From positions 1,887,979 to 1,951,978 of the forward strand of contig JANQAD010000001.1 in the NCBI GenBank assembly GCA_024707205.1: a stretch of DNA of 64,000 nucleotides, given 5' to 3'. The stretch's first letter is position 1. Each line of letters begins with the position of its first letter. This DNA comes from Demequina sp. GTDB taxonomy: Bacteria; Actinomycetota; Actinomycetes; Actinomycetales; Demequinaceae. This document shows positions 55,227 through 63,972 of this stretch, piece by piece. Below the pieces are notes generated by a model. The model had not been told where the DNA came from. It ran no database searches and was given only the letters and a program-made list of their open reading frames with translations. Made by a program: the position numbers and the translations under genes.

Positions 55227-57982
55227 ATGAGCGTGGACACGACAACCGAGGCACCAAAGACCCCCTGGTGGTCCATGGGGCCCGACGCTGTGGCGAGCGA
55301 GCTTTCCACCTCACCTGACGGCCTCACGGGTGCCGAGGCCGCGTCGCGACTACAGAAGTACGGCCGCAACCAGCTGACGGCCACAAAGCCCGCGTCGTTC
55401 ATGCAGTTGTGCCTCAAGCAGCTCGCCGACCCGATGAACATCATGCTCGCGGCCGTGGCGGTCATCTCGTTCGCGATTGGGCAGGTATCCACGGGAATCC
55501 TGGTGGCGCTGCTGGTCGCGTTCAACGTGCTTTCCGGCGCGCGGCAGGAGCAGAAGGCGCAGGCGAGCGTGGACGCGCTCGCGACCATGCAGGTGCCGCA
55601 GGTGCGCGTGCACAGGGACGGCGCGGTCGTGTCGATCCCCGCGCCCGAGCTGGTTCCCGGCGACGTGGTGGAGCTCGAGGCCGGCGACATCGTTCCCGCC
55701 GACGCGCGCATCATCCGCGCCACCACGCTCGAGACCCAGGAGGCGGCGCTCACCGGCGAGTCGACGCCCATCGAGAAGTCTGCGACCGAAACCGCGGTCG
55801 ATGCGGTGCTCGGAGACCGCAAGTCGATGGTCTACCAGAACACGTCGGTGACGCGCGGGACGGCGACAGTCATCATCGTCGCCACCGGAATGACCACCGA
55901 GATGGGCGCGATCGCGACGATGCTCGCGAACGTGGAGCGCGTTCGCTCCCCCTGCAGAAGGAGTTGGGCTCCCTCACCAACGTGATCGGTGCGGTCGCGT
56001 GGGGCGCGGTGGCGATCATCATCGGAATCGGCCTGCTTCGCGATCAGTCCTTCGCGGACCTCATGTTCCTGGGCACGGCCGTCGCGATCTCCGCGATCCC
56101 CACCGGCATGCCGACGTTCGTGCAGCAGATGCTCGCGTGGGGAGCGAATCAGCTCGCGAGCTCTAAGGCGATCATCGCCTCCCTCAACGACGTGGAGACG
56201 CTCGGCGCCACGAGCGCGATCTGCTCGGACAAGACGGGCACGCTCACCATGAACGAGATGATGGCGCGCTCCATCTGGGTCGGCGGCAAGACGTACGCGG
56301 TCGATGGCGCCGGTTACTCGTTCCAGGGCGCGGTGCGCAGCGCCGACGGCGAGCCCGTTGAGCGCGCGCAACAGCTCGCATACGCGCTCGCCCTGCCGAA
56401 CGACGCGACCGTGAGCGCCGACGGCGTGGTGATCGGCGACCCCACCGAGGCGGCGTTCGTGGTGCTCGCGGAGAAGCTCGGCGTGGACGTCCCGGAGACC
56501 AAGCGCAAGTTCCCCCGCCTCGCCGAGGTCCCCTTCGACTCTGACTACAAGTTCATGGCCACCTTCCACAAGGTGGACCTCGCTGGCTCCGAGCGCGTGG
56601 TCATCATCGCGAAGGGCGCCCCGGACGTGCTCCTTGCCCGCTCCACACATGCCTTCGTGACCCGCGACAAGCAGGTTCCCGTGGCCGAGCTCTCTGACGA
56701 CGTCACCACGGAGATCGAGTACCGCTCCTCTCAGGGGCTGCGCACGCTCGCGCTCGCGATCCGCGTGGTCGAGGACACGGACAAGGACGAAGCCGCCGCG
56801 ATCGCCGACCCGATGGCCGCGGTCAAGGACCTCACCTTCATCGGCGTCGTCGGCATCGTGGACCCGCTGCGGCTCGAGGCAAAGCTCGCCGTGGAGGAGG
56901 CAAAGGCGGCCGGCATCACGGTCCGGATGATCACGGGCGACCACGTGGTCACCGCCGCCGCGATCGGCAAAGAGCTTGGGCTCACGGGCGGCGGCATGGC
57001 TGGCGTCGACTTCGCCGCGCTTTCCGACGCTGAGGTTGACTCCCGCTTGGACGACCTCTCGGTCTTTGGTCGGGTCACGCCGCAGGACAAGCTGCGCCTG
57101 GTTCAGCGGCTGCAGAACCGCGGCGAGGTGGTCGCCATGACCGGTGACGCGGTCAACGACGCGGCGGCGATCAAGCAGGCGGACATCGGCGTCGCCATGG
57201 GCTCGGGCTCCGAGGTGACTAAGCAGGCCGCGAAGCTCGTGCTCACGGACGACAACTTCGCCACGCTGGTGCACGCGGTCCGGCTTGGCCGAGCGGTGTA
57301 TCAGAAGATCGCCAACTACCTCACCTTCCAGATGGGGCAGCTCATCTCACTCGTGCTGCTCTTCCTGGTGGCGAGCATCTTCAACGTGAACGAGGGCATG
57401 GCTCTCACGCCCATCCAGGTGCTGGTGCTGAACTTTGCCGTGGCGATCTTCGCGGTGATCGTGATCATCATGGAGCCCGAGCAGTCCGGTCTCATGCAGC
57501 GGCCCCCGCGCAACGTCAACCAGGGCATCGCGAGCGGCAAGAACATCGTCCGATGGCTGCTCTACGGCGCCGTGCTGTTCCTCGTCTCGTTCGCGCCGCT
57601 GTGGATCTTCGGCGACGACCTGCAGGGCGCCAACGAGCCGTCCTATCCCGTCACGATGACCTACGTGATCATGGCGTTCGGCACCCTCGGCACCGCGATC
57701 GCACTGCGCCGCGACCCCGACTTCGGCTTCAAGGCGCCCTGGGGCAAGGCGATGCAGCTGCAGATCTGGCCCGTGCTGTTCATCATCGCGTCCACCGAGC
57801 TGGGCTTCCTGCAGCGCTGGATCGGCACCACGTCGCTCAGCCCCAACGAGTGGCTCATCTGCATCGTGATGACGCTCATCGTCGTTGGCGTGGTGGTGGG
57901 CGACACTGCGCTGCGGCGCAAGAAGCCGGCCTCGGTGGCACCGACGGTTCAAGAGGCCGTGGAGCCCGCTCGAGCGCGCTGA
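55227..57982 (+). CDS. P-type cation-transporting ATPase with variant motifs (frameshifted)
   Basis: About 918 aa; ATG 55227 follows AAGGAGG (55216-55222). Cation-ATPase N domain, then TGES actuator motif (AALTGESTPIEKS), phosphorylation site SDKTGTLTMNEM (near 56229) and a C-terminal set of six helices. One C is missing in the run 55948-55952; adding it restores RSPLQKELGSLTNVIG. Two variants stand out: the M4 ion motif reads IPTGMP (56096-56113) where Ca2+ and Na+/K+ pumps have PEGL and H+ pumps PVGL, and the hinge reads TGDAVNDAAA instead of TGDGVNDAPA. Overall it looks like type II, but the transported ion cannot be predicted. It splits proB from proA. Confidence 0.85.
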
Positions 57983-58029
57983 CCGTCGGTGGTACGGTCT
58001 CGGTAGTCGATCGTCAGGAGGTGATACCC

Positions 58030-58074
58030 ATGCAGGCAGTCCCTACTTCGGGTGTCGCCTTGGAGTCCGCGTAG
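58030..58074 (+). CDS. Tiny leader-like ORF with a perfect Shine-Dalgarno
   Basis: AGGAGGTGAT at 58016-58025 is an exact 10-base complement of the 16S rRNA 3' end and precedes ATG 58030 by four bases. The frame encodes MQAVPTSGVALESA and stops at TAG 58072-58074, 47 bases before the patatin gene. Such a strong site for a 14-codon frame suggests it is translated, either as a leader peptide controlling the patatin gene or as a peptide in its own right. No run of a single amino acid suggests classical attenuation. Confidence 0.5.
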   Translation: MQAVPTSGVALESA

Positions 58075-58094
58075 CACGCACCCCTGGCGCGCCC

Positions 58095-58110
58095 TTCACA
58101 CAATTGTGAA
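58095..58110. promoter_or_regulatory. Palindrome TTCACA-CAAT-TGTGAA upstream of patatin gene
   Basis: Six-base arms TTCACA (58095-58100) and TGTGAA (58105-58110) flank CAAT, ten bases before the patatin ATG; the centre CACAATTGTG is itself a perfect palindrome. It could be an operator or a small mRNA hairpin near the ribosome site. Confidence 0.5.
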
Positions 58111-58120
58111 AGGCAGTTCC

Positions 58121-58999
58121 ATGGATCACAGGTCTTCTCTTCGCGGCCGCGCCCTCGTGCTCGGGGGCGGCGGCTCTTCCGCGAACGCGTGGCTGATCGG
58201 GGTCGTCGCCGGCCTCGCGGCCCAGGGCGTTGACATCTCAGACGCCGATCTGGTCGTCGGCACGTCAGCAGGCGCCACCACGGCGGCACAACTCGCATTC
58301 CAACCCGCGACCGAGCTGTACGGCGGGGTGCTTTCGCAACCTCCCGTGGCGCCGCGCGCGGCAGCGGGCCCGACGCTGGATCACCTTGCGCGCGTGCGTT
58401 CCGTCAGCGCGGCTTCCGTCGACGCCGATGACATGCGACGGCGCATGGGGCGTTCCGCCCTCGAGCTGGCCGAAAATGCCGACGGATCGGCAGCCGAGCG
58501 GTGGCGGTCGATCGTCGCCGCGCGCCTTCCCCACGCAGACTGGCCCGAACGCCGTCTGCTTGTGACTGCGGTGGACGCGCACACCGGCGAGGGTCTCGCT
58601 CTGGACCGTGACAGCGGCCTCGATCTCGTCGACGCCGTGGCGGCGAGCACGTCCGGAGGTGGCGCGTATCGCGTTGGCGACCGCGCGTTCATCGACGGCG
58701 GCTACTGGCGCAACGAGAACGCCCAGCTCGCGGCCGGATGCGAGCGCGTCCTGGTGCTGTCGCCCCTCGGCGGTCGCACCCTGCATCCGCTCGCGTGGCG
58801 CATGCAGCTCGAGGCCCAGGTCCAGGATCTCGAGGCGGGCGGCAGCGAGGTCGTTACGGTGGTGCCGGACGCAGCAGCTCTCGAGGCGATGGGCGACAAC
58901 ATGATGGATGTCGCGCGTCGCCCGGCCGTGGCCGCGGCAGGCTACGCGCAGGGCCGTTCCCTCGCGGACGCCCTGGCCACGTTCTGGCCCGCCGCCTAG
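58121..58999 (+). CDS. Patatin-like phospholipase family protein
   Basis: A 292-aa cytosolic or membrane-associated lipid acyl hydrolase. [22 protein letters not shown] is the oxyanion loop and first helix, [15 protein letters not shown] carries the G-T-S-A-G nucleophile Ser, and AFIDGGYW holds the catalytic Asp (D-G-G). I use ATG 58121; GTG 58052 in frame is not needed. Substrate unknown. The 14-codon leader ORF and a palindrome lie upstream, and proA starts 10 bases after the stop. Confidence 0.88.
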   Translation: MDHRSSLRGRALVLGGGGSSANAWLIGVVAGLAAQGVDISDADLVVGTSAGATTAAQLAFQPATELYGGVLSQPPVAPRAAAGPTLDHLARVRSVSAASVDADDMRRRMGRSALELAENADGSAAERWRSIVAARLPHADWPERRLLVTAVDAHTGEGLALDRDSGLDLVDAVAASTSGGGAYRVGDRAFIDGGYWRNENAQLAAGCERVLVLSPLGGRTLHPLAWRMQLEAQVQDLEAGGSEVVTVVPDAAALEAMGDNMMDVARRPAVAAAGYAQGRSLADALATFWPAA

Positions 59000-59009
59000 A
59001 CTGGTCCGC

Positions 59010-60290
59010 ATGACCGCAACCGACATCGACGTGGAGCGCGCCGTCCTCGAGGCGTGCCAGCGCGCCAAGGTCGCATCGCGGGCGCTTGCCACCGCCACGC
59101 GCGCACAGAAGGACGCCGCGCTCGAGGCGATGGCCGACGCCCTGGTCGCCAACGCGGCAACGCTCATCGAGGCGAATGCGAAGGACGTGCAGCGCGGCCG
59201 CGACAACGACATGTCTCCCGGGCTCCTTGACCGGCTCACGCTCACCGAGGACCGGGTCGCGAAGATCGCCGAGGCGCTGCGCTTCGTCGCAACGCTGCCG
59301 GACCCCGTGGGCGAGGTCCGTCGCGGCTCCACGCTTCCCAACGGACTGCGCCTCATCCAGAAGCAGGTGCCACTCGGCGTGGTCGGCATGATCTACGAGG
59401 CGAGGCCCAACGTCACCGTCGACGCCGCCGGGCTCGCACTAAAGTCCGGCAACGCGGCCGTGCTCAGGGGCGGCAGCGCCGCCGCGAGCTCGAACGAGGC
59501 GATCGTCGCCGTTCTCCAGGACGCCCTGGAGACCGCGGGCCTGCCCAGGGACGCCGTGCAGTCCATCGACGCCTACGGCCGCGAAGGCGCGCGCGTGCTC
59601 ATGAACGCGAGAGGCCTGGTAGATGTGCTTGTTCCCCGCGGCGGTCGCGACCTCATCCAGACCGTGGTCCGCGAATCCACCGTCCCCGCCATCGAGACGG
59701 GCGAGGGCAACTGCCACGTCTACCTCGACGCGACGGCACCGCTGGCGCGCAGCATCGAAATCGTCCTGAACTCCAAGACCCACCGTGTGGGCGTCTGCAA
59801 CGCCGCCGAGACCCTGCTGGTCCACAGGGACCGCGCCGGGGACGTGCTGCCCGCGGTACTAACGGCACTGGCCGACGCTGGGGTCACCCTCCACGCCGAC
59901 CCCGCCACCGCGCAGGCCGCCCCGGAAGGGGTGGCGACGGTTCCCGCGACCGACGAGGACTTCGCGACCGAGTACCTGTCGATGGACATCGCGGTGAAGG
60001 TCGTCGACGACCTCGACGAGGCCCTCGCGCACATTCGCCGCTTCACCACGGGCCACACCGAGGCGATCGTCACCGACGACATCGGCTCCGCGGACCGCTT
60101 CGTTGCCGGACTCGACTCGGCCGCGATCATGGTCAACGCCTCCACTCGCTTCACGGACGGCGGCGAGTTCGGTCTCGGCGCGGAGATCGGGATCTCCACG
60201 CAGAAGCTCCACGCGCGCGGACCCATGGGCCTTGGCGAACTGACCACCACCACGTGGATCGCCTACGGCGACGGCCACGTCCGCCCCTGA
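59010..60290 (+). CDS. proA: Gamma-glutamyl phosphate reductase
   Basis: ProA (426 aa from ATG 59010; the longer frame into the patatin gene is not needed) reduces gamma-glutamyl phosphate to glutamate semialdehyde in proline synthesis. Aldehyde-dehydrogenase-like motifs: [21 protein letters not shown], the catalytic Cys in [15 protein letters not shown], and [20 protein letters not shown]. Length is normal. Works after ProB (53934). Confidence 0.97.
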   Translation: MTATDIDVERAVLEACQRAKVASRALATATRAQKDAALEAMADALVANAATLIEANAKDVQRGRDNDMSPGLLDRLTLTEDRVAKIAEALRFVATLPDPVGEVRRGSTLPNGLRLIQKQVPLGVVGMIYEARPNVTVDAAGLALKSGNAAVLRGGSAAASSNEAIVAVLQDALETAGLPRDAVQSIDAYGREGARVLMNARGLVDVLVPRGGRDLIQTVVRESTVPAIETGEGNCHVYLDATAPLARSIEIVLNSKTHRVGVCNAAETLLVHRDRAGDVLPAVLTALADAGVTLHADPATAQAAPEGVATVPATDEDFATEYLSMDIAVKVVDDLDEALAHIRRFTTGHTEAIVTDDIGSADRFVAGLDSAAIMVNASTRFTDGGEFGLGAEIGISTQKLHARGPMGLGELTTTTWIAYGDGHVRP

Positions 60291-60341
60291 CGCGCCTCAA
60301 CTCGTGAAATACTTGAGGCTCACGGAACGAGAGGAACCGAG

Positions 60342-60488
60342 ATGGTGACTGCACTGCTTGCCGAGGCCACGGAGAAGGCCAGCGAGTCCAGCGTCCCACC
60401 GGCTGCCTTCGGCCTGCTCGCGTTCATCATCCTCACCGGCCTGCTGGTCACCGCGTTCGCATTCCGGAGCGTCGGCACGCGTCACTGA
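60342..60488 (+). CDS. Small single-helix membrane protein conserved between proA and nadD
   Basis: A 48-aa protein below usual length cut-offs. ATG 60342 follows GAGGAACC. After a short charged N-terminus, PPAAFGLLAFIILTGLLVTAFAF is one membrane helix ending FRSVGTRH. Similar short proteins with an FR-x-V-G-(S/T)-RH tail occur at this locus in other Actinobacteria as I recall; function unknown. It ends 2 bases before nadD, so they are co-transcribed. Confidence 0.75.
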   Translation: MVTALLAEATEKASESSVPPAAFGLLAFIILTGLLVTAFAFRSVGTRH

Positions 60489-60490
60489 TC

Positions 60491-61072
60491 GTGACCCGGA
60501 TCGGCATTCTCGGCGGCACTTTCGATCCCGTCCACATCGGCCACCTCGCGGCCGCGTCCCAGGTTCACCACGACCTCGGCCTCGACGTCGTCCTTCTCGT
60601 CCCAGCGAATGCCCAGCCTTTGAAGCCGCCCCCAACAGCGTCGGGCAGCGACAGGCTGGCGATGTGCCAAGCCGCGATAGCGGGAGACCCAAGGCTCAGC
60701 ACCAGCGACGTTGATCTCGTTCGGGGAGGCGCCACCTATTCGGTCGACACCCTGGCGGACCTTCGCAGTGAGCACCCTGTGGCGGACCTTTTCTTCATCA
60801 CGGGGGCGGACTCGCTCGCGACCCTGCAGCGGTGGAAGGACTACGAGACGCTGATCACACTGGCCACGTTCGTGGGAGTCACGCGGCCCGGTCATTCGTT
60901 GACACAGTTGGATGCACCACACGTCCTGGTACCGGTTCCAGCGTTGGCGGTATCCTCGACAGATATTCGCGACCGTGTGAGGGCTGGCGCACCCATCCGC
61001 TACCTTGTGCCCGACGCGGTTGCACAGTACGTAGACGACCATCAGCTCTATCTCGGAGGATTGCATGACTGA
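60491..61072 (+). CDS. nadD: Nicotinate-nucleotide adenylyltransferase
   Basis: NadD (193 aa) adenylates nicotinate mononucleotide to deamido-NAD. TRIGILGGTFDPVHIGHLAA carries the nucleotidyltransferase HxGH motif, FFITGADSLATLQRWKDY the substrate block and VSSTDIRDRVRAG the ATP-binding ISSTxxR end. GTG 60491 directly follows the small membrane gene. Its last codons overlap the next gene's start by 8 bases. Confidence 0.96.
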   Translation: MTRIGILGGTFDPVHIGHLAAASQVHHDLGLDVVLLVPANAQPLKPPPTASGSDRLAMCQAAIAGDPRLSTSDVDLVRGGATYSVDTLADLRSEHPVADLFFITGADSLATLQRWKDYETLITLATFVGVTRPGHSLTQLDAPHVLVPVPALAVSSTDIRDRVRAGAPIRYLVPDAVAQYVDDHQLYLGGLHD

Positions 61073-62360
61073 GGCGGCCCAGCCATTGTCGCGCCGTGAG
61101 CGGCGGGCAATGGAAGAGGCGGCGCGCGCAGCCGAGGGCGAGGTGACCCAGGCGCTGCCCGTCGCGGGCGAGCCCGAGACCGTCAGCATCCTCAGCCGGC
61201 GCGAGCGCCGTCGCCTTGAGCGACTCGCAAACCCGCTTGAGACGTGGACCGAGGAAGAGGAGCTCATCGCAACGGGGCAGATGCCCGCGATGACCCCTGA
61301 GGTCATCGCAGAGCAGGAACGCCTCGCCGCCGAGCGCGCCGAGCAGGAGCGAGCCGCTGCCGCGTTCGCCGAGGTTGCGCCGCAGCCGGAGCCGGTGGCC
61401 GAGCCCGAGCCGAAACCCGTCGCCGAGGTCGCGCCCGAACCTGAACCGCAGCCCGAGCCAGTGGCCGAGGTCGCGCCTGAGGCCGAGCCTGAGCCCGAGC
61501 CCGCCGCCGAGCCCGCGCAGCCGGTGTCGCAGATCCCCGCTGACCTTCGCCACCTCTTCCCGCCGGGCTCGCTGCAGGCGCGTGCCTTGGAGACCCAGCG
61601 GACAAACGACGTCTTCACGACCAACCCCTCCGCCGCGGACGAGATCCGTCAACTCACTCATGAGGCGATGGAGGACATCACTCGCGCCAGCACCGGCGCG
61701 CACCCGGTGGTCGAAGAGGCGCCGTCCGAGGTCCCCGCGCTTCCGGAGGGCGTCGATGTCGAGGCGCTCTGGAACGCCCCAACCGTCGACGAGCCGGTTC
61801 GCGAGCCCAAATTGCCTCCGGCATCCGAGCCGGCGTCCGCCGAAGCTCCGCATGACGCCCCCGTTGACCTCGCTGAGGTGCCGTTCGTCCAGGACCTGCC
61901 CGTTCCGTCGGAGCCCAAGAAGGGCGACGCGCCCGGCCTGAGCCCCGTGTGGAGCGCCCTTGTGCCCGCGACTCCTTCGGAGCGCGGCGAAGGTCGTGGA
62001 GCCGCCGCCGTGCCAGTGGCAGACGAGAGCCCCGCGCCCTCGCTGTGGGACTCCCATCCGCTGATCAACCCCGGCGCTTCGCCCGTGCGCGAGCTGCCCG
62101 CCGAGCCGGTTCAGCAGGAGCTTCCCCGCCCCGATCTCAGCGCGCTGCTGAACACGCAAGCCAACCCCACCGTCGAGCAGCAGGCGCAGTTGCGCTCCAC
62201 CGAGCCACTGACGTCAACGGGAGCGATCCCGCAGCGAGTCGTCGAGCCCCAGGTGGGAGGCGGCACGCGCCACTTCCGGTGGGCGCACCTTGCGGTGATC
62301 GGCTCCATCGCGTTCCTGCTCGGCGTAGTCGCGTGGAACATCGCGAGGTCCGGTTCGTGA
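61065..62360 (+). CDS. Pro/Glu-rich single-pass membrane protein between nadD and rsfS
   Basis: A 431-aa protein. The N-terminus has two copies of the LSRRERR(A/R) motif (residues 6-13 and about 42-49); residues 95-160 are a low-complexity Glu/Pro/Ala region (QPEPVAEPEPKPVAEVAPEP); the C-terminus is one helix (HLAVIGSIAFLLGVVAWNIA) with a short tail. Long disordered cytoplasmic domains with one C-terminal helix are common at this locus in Micrococcales; function unknown. Both ends overlap neighbours (nadD by 8 bases, rsfS by 4). Confidence 0.75.
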   Translation: MTEAAQPLSRRERRAMEEAARAAEGEVTQALPVAGEPETVSILSRRERRRLERLANPLETWTEEEELIATGQMPAMTPEVIAEQERLAAERAEQERAAAAFAEVAPQPEPVAEPEPKPVAEVAPEPEPQPEPVAEVAPEAEPEPEPAAEPAQPVSQIPADLRHLFPPGSLQARALETQRTNDVFTTNPSAADEIRQLTHEAMEDITRASTGAHPVVEEAPSEVPALPEGVDVEALWNAPTVDEPVREPKLPPASEPASAEAPHDAPVDLAEVPFVQDLPVPSEPKKGDAPGLSPVWSALVPATPSERGEGRGAAAVPVADESPAPSLWDSHPLINPGASPVRELPAEPVQQELPRPDLSALLNTQANPTVEQQAQLRSTEPLTSTGAIPQRVVEPQVGGGTRHFRWAHLAVIGSIAFLLGVVAWNIARSGS

Positions 62361-62734
62361 CGGCTTCCGAGCGGGCGCTTGACCTCGCGCGCAACGCGGC
62401 GCTCGCGGCGGAGGACAAGAAGGCCGAACAGATCATTGCGCTCGACGTGAGCGAGAAGATGCCCCTCGCCGACGTGTTCCTCATCGCGTCCGGGGCGAAC
62501 GAGCGTCAGGTCGTGGCGATCGTGGACGCGATCGAGGAGAGGCTCCACTCCGGCGGCGCCAAGGCGCTGCGTCGCGAGGGCGCACGTGGCGGTCGCTGGG
62601 CGGTGCTGGACTTCAACGACCTCATCGTGCACGTGATGCACCAGGAGGATCGCGCGTACTACGAGCTTGAGCGACTGTGGAAGGACTGCCCAGTGGTGCC
62701 CCTTCCGTCGGCGCCCGCCCCCGCAGCCGAGTGA
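62357..62734 (+). CDS. rsfS: Ribosome silencing factor
   Basis: RsfS (125 aa from GTG 62357) binds L14 and blocks subunit joining in starved cells. KKAEQIIALDVSEKMPLADVFLIASG is the family core and WAVLDFNDLIVHVMHQEDRAYYELERLW the C-terminal signature. GTG overlaps the previous stop and its own stop overlaps the next gene's GTG, so translation is coupled along nadD-rsfS-phosphatase. Confidence 0.95.
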   Translation: MTASERALDLARNAALAAEDKKAEQIIALDVSEKMPLADVFLIASGANERQVVAIVDAIEERLHSGGAKALRREGARGGRWAVLDFNDLIVHVMHQEDRAYYELERLWKDCPVVPLPSAPAPAAE

Positions 62735-63336
62735 AGCGCCTGGTCATCGTCCGTCACGGGGAGACGGACTGGAACGTCGAGCGTCGGATTCAGGGCAGTT
62801 CGGACGTGCACCTCAATGCGCTGGGTCGCGCCCAGGCTGCAGCGGCCGCCGACGCTCTCGCCGGCGAACTCGTCAGTCCCCTCATCGTGGCGTCGCCGCT
62901 GGCACGCGCCCTGGATACCGCCCAGGCTGTCGCCGACGCGTGCGGCACCGAGGTCACCACGGATGCGAGGCTCGTCGAGCGCACCTATGGCGTGTGGGAG
63001 GGGCTCACCGTCGCGGAGCGCGACGCGGGCTACCCCGAGGCGAGCGCCACCTGGAACGTCGGCAATGAGCCCGTCTCGCTCGAGGGCTACGAGCGTCATG
63101 AGGCGGTGGCCGCACGCATGCGCGAGGCGCTCGCCAACTGGCAGGATCGCGCCACGAACGACCTGGTATTCGTAACGCACGGCTCTTCAGGGCGGATGCT
63201 CATCCTGGATCTCATGGGGCTCGCGCACAACTCGCCGCTCATTGGGTACCTGGGCAACTGCACCTGGTCCATCCTCACCCCGTTCCGCACGGGAGCATGG
63301 ACGCTTCACGAGCACAACGCCCGCGCACGTCGCTAG
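62731..63336 (+). CDS. Histidine phosphatase family protein (first of three in tandem)
   Basis: A 201-aa protein of the phosphoglycerate-mutase/histidine phosphatase superfamily. KRLVIVRHGETDWNVERRIQG has the catalytic RHGET His, LVERTYGVWEGLT the second Arg/Glu region and VTHGSSGRMLI the second catalytic His. GTG 62731 overlaps the rsfS stop. Substrate unknown; homologues next to rsfS are common, often labelled phosphoglycerate mutase without proof. Confidence 0.9.
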   Translation: MKRLVIVRHGETDWNVERRIQGSSDVHLNALGRAQAAAAADALAGELVSPLIVASPLARALDTAQAVADACGTEVTTDARLVERTYGVWEGLTVAERDAGYPEASATWNVGNEPVSLEGYERHEAVAARMREALANWQDRATNDLVFVTHGSSGRMLILDLMGLAHNSPLIGYLGNCTWSILTPFRTGAWTLHEHNARARR

Positions 63337-63345
63337 GGTCAAGGT

Positions 63346-63972
63346 GTGACCCGCGTATTCATCGTCCGCCACGGCGAGACCGAGTGGAACGCGCGCGGGC
63401 TCTTGCAGGGGACATCGGACGTGCCGCTCGCCGACGCTGGGCGTGAGCAGGCGCGGCAGATGGCTTCCGCGCTCGCTCGCTTGGTATCGCCCGACGCTGT
63501 GCTCGTCTCCTCGCCGCTGTCCCGCGCGCACGACACCGGTTTGGCGCTCGGTTCCGTATTGGGACAGCCCGTCGCGGTTGACGAGCGGCTGCGGGAGCGC
63601 GCCTACGGACCGTGGGAGGGCATCACGGCCGAGGCGAGGGAGGCCGGCTGGCCCGCCGAGGTGGAGGCCTGGCATGAGGGCGGCAACCCTCACCTGGACG
63701 GCTTCGAGGTGCACGACGTGGTGGCCGCGCGCATGTCCGAGGCGATCGAGGAATGGGCGTCCCGAGCGCCGTCCGACGTTGTGGTCTTCTCCCACGGATC
63801 CTCGTCGCGCATCGGGATGATGGGGCTGCTCGGGCTGTCTCTGAGCCACCGGACCCTGGGAAATCTGGGCAATACGTGCTGGTCCCGGCTGCGGCGTAGG
63901 CCCGACGGCCAATGGACGCTCGAGCGCCACAACGTGTGGGTGGACGTGCTGTACCCGGGGGTGGGGCAGTGA
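63346..63972 (+). CDS. Histidine phosphatase family protein (second of three in tandem)
   Basis: A 208-aa paralogue of the preceding gene, 9 bases downstream. TRVFIVRHGETEWNARGLLQGTSDVPL, LRERAYGPWEGITAEAR and VVFSHGSSSRIGMMGLLGL carry the same catalytic set. The two proteins also share the end NLGNTCW or YLGNCTW, pointing to gene duplication. Its stop overlaps the GTG of a third member. Confidence 0.9.
   Translation: MTRVFIVRHGETEWNARGLLQGTSDVPLADAGREQARQMASALARLVSPDAVLVSSPLSRAHDTGLALGSVLGQPVAVDERLRERAYGPWEGITAEAREAGWPAEVEAWHEGGNPHLDGFEVHDVVAARMSEAIEEWASRAPSDVVVFSHGSSSRIGMMGLLGLSLSHRTLGNLGNTCWSRLRRRPDGQWTLERHNVWVDVLYPGVGQ

Noticed and set aside
61378-61520. Repeated Glu-Pro-Ala codons as a tandem DNA repeat or CRISPR-like array
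   Set aside because: It is a low-complexity protein-coding stretch without regular spacers; no CRISPR repeat-spacer pattern was seen anywhere in the window.
107-63169. Frequent CCTGGTA / TACCAGG words
   Set aside because: About 15 seen against about 6.5 expected by composition; too weak to separate from codon-pair bias (Leu-Val).
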